Source: Planctomycetaceae bacterium (GTDB lineage: Bacteria > Planctomycetota > Planctomycetia > Planctomycetales > Planctomycetaceae). Taken from it: 6,680 nt of DNA. This document shows positions 4,407 to 6,680 of this stretch, piece after piece (within the stretch, counting starts at the first letter, position 1; every line of letters starts with the position of its first letter). Under the pieces are notes generated by a model. It made no database searches and was not told the DNA's origin. It was given only the letters and a program-made list of their open reading frames with translations. The stretch lies in contig JAJDEK010000300.1 in NCBI GenBank assembly GCA_029259875.1, forward strand, positions 1 through 6,680, in the 5' to 3' direction. A program made the translations under genes and the position numbers.

Positions 4407-6680
4407 TTATCCCTCATGTTTCTTTGCTGTTTCTTTCTTTTTTTGTTTTTGCTGAAAAAGAAATTCGACGAGGTCCCTTAAGTCATCTTTGCTGAGGTGT
4501 TTAACAATCTCTTCCGGCATTGCTGATTTCCCTGCGACCCGTTCGTCGATGTCTGCTTTGTCAACGCGACTAATCGTGCCTTTGGCATCCATTAATACGA
4601 TTTCTTTATCAGTTTCCTTGCGAATAATGCCAACAATGACTTTACCATCTAGCATGGCGAGGACCGCTGTCTCAAATCCTTTTGCGATGGCTTTATTGGG
4701 GGCTACAATGGCCTCCAGTAGATAGCGTCGATCTTTGTCGATTCCAATCGATGATAAATCAGGGCCGACTTCTCCTCCATTGTCATTGATCTTATGGCAA
4801 CGTCGGCACGAAGTATCACTGCGTCCATAAAAGATATCACGTCCGCGTGCTGCGCTTCCGCCTGCCAGTGTTTCGACATAGCCAGAAATCGCATCACCCT
4901 TCGGTCGATTTGCTTCGAATTGCGCCCGTAATTGTTTCAGTTCAGACGACTGCTTCTGCTCAGCCGCTTTCAACAGATCTAGCTGTATTTCGGATGGGAC
5001 ATCCTGTTTGACGAGTCGTTGCATCCAACGAGCCAAAATCTCTGTGGCGGCCGATGATTTCAGCGTTGCCAATGTTTGGATGGCTCCCTGTTTTTCTCTG
5101 GTTTGTCCTTTGTTAATGGCCTGTTCCAGCACTGGTATGGCTTCGTCAGGACGATGTTGCGCCAGAATGTTTCTGCCACTGACACGCAATTGGGGTTTGG
5201 TATCTTTGATCGCCGTTTTCGCGACATCGGTAATTTTGAGGTAGTCGAGTTTATTCAATGCAACCAAAGAGGCGACACGCACATCAACGGGACGTTTCGT
5301 ATCAATGACCATCTCAGCTAGCAGGGGAGCCGCTGCTTTGATGCCATAGTTCGCCGCCAGTCCGGTACTTGCTGTTTTTATTTTTTCTGAACTTTGAAAT
5401 AGGCCGGGAACGATAGGGCCGACAATGCCAGCCAGTTCAATCTGATCACGTTTCTCAAGTGGCTGCCAGCGTCCCAGTACTCGATCCAGGGGCGAAGGTC
5501 CGTTCCATTGGTTCAATTCTTCAATCGCTTCCAGACGCAGTGGTTCGGAAACTTTGCTATCAGAGGCGATCTTGGCAATAGTCACTGCGCTATCAGTAGT
5601 ACCCAATCGGAAGTTCGCATTCATCACTCGTCGCAGCAAGGCGTCAGGCATATCAGAGTGAATTGAAACGGTCGCCAGATTAGAGAGGGCTGAGGGGATT
5701 GGTTCATCGTTAATCGCGCGAGCTGCTTCGAGCACGACTAGTGGATCAGTGTCCTTTAAAAACAGGCCCACTTCTTTGCGTTGTAGACGTCTTAGTGCAA
5801 CAACGGCTCCCAGCCGGACCGCTGCCGACTCGTTGTTCGCGGCTACAATTAACGAGTCCGTATCACCAATGCGTGCTAATGCCAGAATGGCTGCATGTCT
5901 GAGCATGGGATCGGCGTTGTTATTTTTCTTAAGCACTTCAAACAGGGCAGGAATCGCCTCTTGCGTTTGAAGTTTTCCGAGCGCCACCGCCGCAAAATAT
6001 TGTACCCGGGCATTCGAGTCTGATAACAGCGATATGAGTGCGGGTGTTGCAGCCTTCCAACCTGCTTCGCCCGTTACTTTTGCTGTTTGGCCACGAACTT
6101 CACTATCGGAATCATGGAGCAGAGTTTGAATGCCTGAGACCGCGGAACCCGTTTTGCGCCCCAGTTGACCGATGCCCCAGATGGCATGGAGCCGCGCCAA
6201 CTGTTGAGATGATTTCAGTGCGACATGTTGCAATGCATCGAGTGCACTTCGATCGACGAGCGCAAATTGAGCTTCGGTTCGAATTCTCTGATCAGGGTGT
6301 TCTAAGAGCTTGACAAGTTCTGCAATAGGCCGTTCCGAGAAACCGCTTTTCATGATTTCTGCGGAATGTGCTGCCATAGCAGCCTTGGCATGTTCGGTAT
6401 CGGTAAAGCGATAAATGCGACCTTTACCTAAGCCGTTCCAGCCGTTGACCCAGTCACTGATATATAAACTTCCGTCATAGCCAAAATCGACGTCAGTGGC
6501 CAGAATCGACCAGATGAATTCATGCGAATCGGTCAATTCAAATGAAGCGCCCTTGGGTTTTACGGCGAACGAGCGAATACCACTGCGGGAAGGAGTGCCG
6601 CGGAAGTCAGCCAGAAAGAAATGATTTTGATAACGATCTGAAAGACCCACGCCCGGATAGTGCACCAGACCCGAAGGACC
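4407..6680 (-). CDS. PVC-type haem-binding protein: propeller dehydrogenase tail, HEAT repeats, c-type cytochrome domain (5'-truncated by window edge)
   Basis: This is the C-terminal 757 residues of a large planctomycete protein; the frame is open through the right edge (G-P-S-G-L before a GTG at 6665). Numbering from the edge, residues 1-95 are the end of a beta-propeller of the membrane-bound or sorbosone/glucose-dehydrogenase-like type (HYPGVGL, NHFFLADFRG, DVDFGYDGSLYISDW, GRIYRF). Residues ~115-580 form repeated helical pairs of HEAT type, with units such as AIPALFEVLKK and LRHAAILALARIGD. Residues ~607-745 are a Pirellula/Verrucomicrobium-type haem domain: ARGRDIF, then CRRCH (625-629) for covalent haem c with His629 as proximal ligand, GGEVGPDLSSIG, and Met721 in SAMPEEI as a plausible distal ligand. 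The tail is lysine-rich. Covalent haem attachment implies export across the cytoplasmic membrane, though the signal peptide is outside the window. Such proteins are thought to act in oxidation of sugars or polysaccharide products; substrate and partner are unknown. Confidence 0.93.
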   Translation of the reverse strand, partial: GPSGLVHYPGVGLSDRYQNHFFLADFRGTPSRSGIRSFAVKPKGASFELTDSHEFIWSILATDVDFGYDGSLYISDWVNGWNGLGKGRIYRFTDTEHAKAAMAAHSAEIMKSGFSERPIAELVKLLEHPDQRIRTEAQFALVDRSALDALQHVALKSSQQLARLHAIWGIGQLGRKTGSAVSGIQTLLHDSDSEVRGQTAKVTGEAGWKAATPALISLLSDSNARVQYFAAVALGKLQTQEAIPALFEVLKKNNNADPMLRHAAILALARIGDTDSLIVAANNESAAVRLGAVVALRRLQRKEVGLFLKDTDPLVVLEAARAINDEPIPSALSNLATVSIHSDMPDALLRRVMNANFRLGTTDSAVTIAKIASDSKVSEPLRLEAIEELNQWNGPSPLDRVLGRWQPLEKRDQIELAGIVGPIVPGLFQSSEKIKTASTGLAANYGIKAAAPLLAEMVIDTKRPVDVRVASLVALNKLDYLKITDVAKTAIKDTKPQLRVSGRNILAQHRPDEAIPVLEQAINKGQTREKQGAIQTLATLKSSAATEILARWMQRLVKQDVPSEIQLDLLKAAEQKQSSELKQLRAQFEANRPKGDAISGYVETLAGGSAARGRDIFYGRSDTSCRRCHKINDNGGEVGPDLSSIGIDKDRRYLLEAIVAPNKAIAKGFETAVLAMLDGKVIVGIIRKETDKEIVLMDAKGTISRVDKADIDERVAGKSAMPEEIVKHLSKDDLRDLVEFLFQQKQKKKETAKKHEG

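Noticed and set aside
4287..4481. Plus-strand 64-codon hydrophobic frame, with an AAGGAGG at 4361-4367 inside it
   Set aside because: It starts at a TTG without a ribosome site and overlaps the lysine-rich, conserved 3' end of the haem-protein gene, whose poly-A-rich codons read as Phe/Leu on the other strand. The AAGGAGG is 48 bases from the nearest in-frame ATG.

Overview
The window looks like ordinary chromosome from a planctomycete, plausibly a Gimesia/Planctomycetaceae-type genome of moderate GC. The main evidence is the leftward gene at the right end. It joins a beta-propeller dehydrogenase tail, a long run of HEAT-like repeats and a C-terminal c-type haem domain, an architecture characteristic of the Planctomycetes-Verrucomicrobia group. 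The genus is an inference from remembered family motifs; no search was run.

Layout, left to right. (1) Bases 2-1444, plus strand: the C-terminal ~480 residues of a SulP-family anion transporter with its STAS domain; the start lies off the left edge. (2) Bases 1445-2182: a long non-coding gap with a strong terminator-like hairpin at 1578-1616 and a second perfect hairpin at 1743-1767. (3) Bases 2183-2758, plus strand: an unrecognised, very acidic 191-residue protein. (4) Bases 2787-4124, minus strand: a complete RarA/MgsA-type AAA+ ATPase with a clear Shine-Dalgarno sequence. It converges on gene 3, and gene 3's terminator hairpin lies inside the last codons of rarA. (5) Bases 4125-4406: the rarA leader, with a cluster of short GC-rich palindromes. 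(6) Bases 4407-6680, minus strand: the C-terminal 757 residues of the propeller-HEAT-cytochrome protein; its N-terminus lies off the right edge.

The genes do not form an evident pathway: anion transport, replication-fork maintenance and a probably exported redox protein sit side by side. I see no mobile element, CRISPR array, tRNA, rRNA or defence cassette. The least explained items are the acidic orphan protein, the structured 738-base gap, the palindrome cluster upstream of rarA, and a 15-base match between the gap and the haem-protein gene. I do not see convincing evidence of a new multi-gene system.
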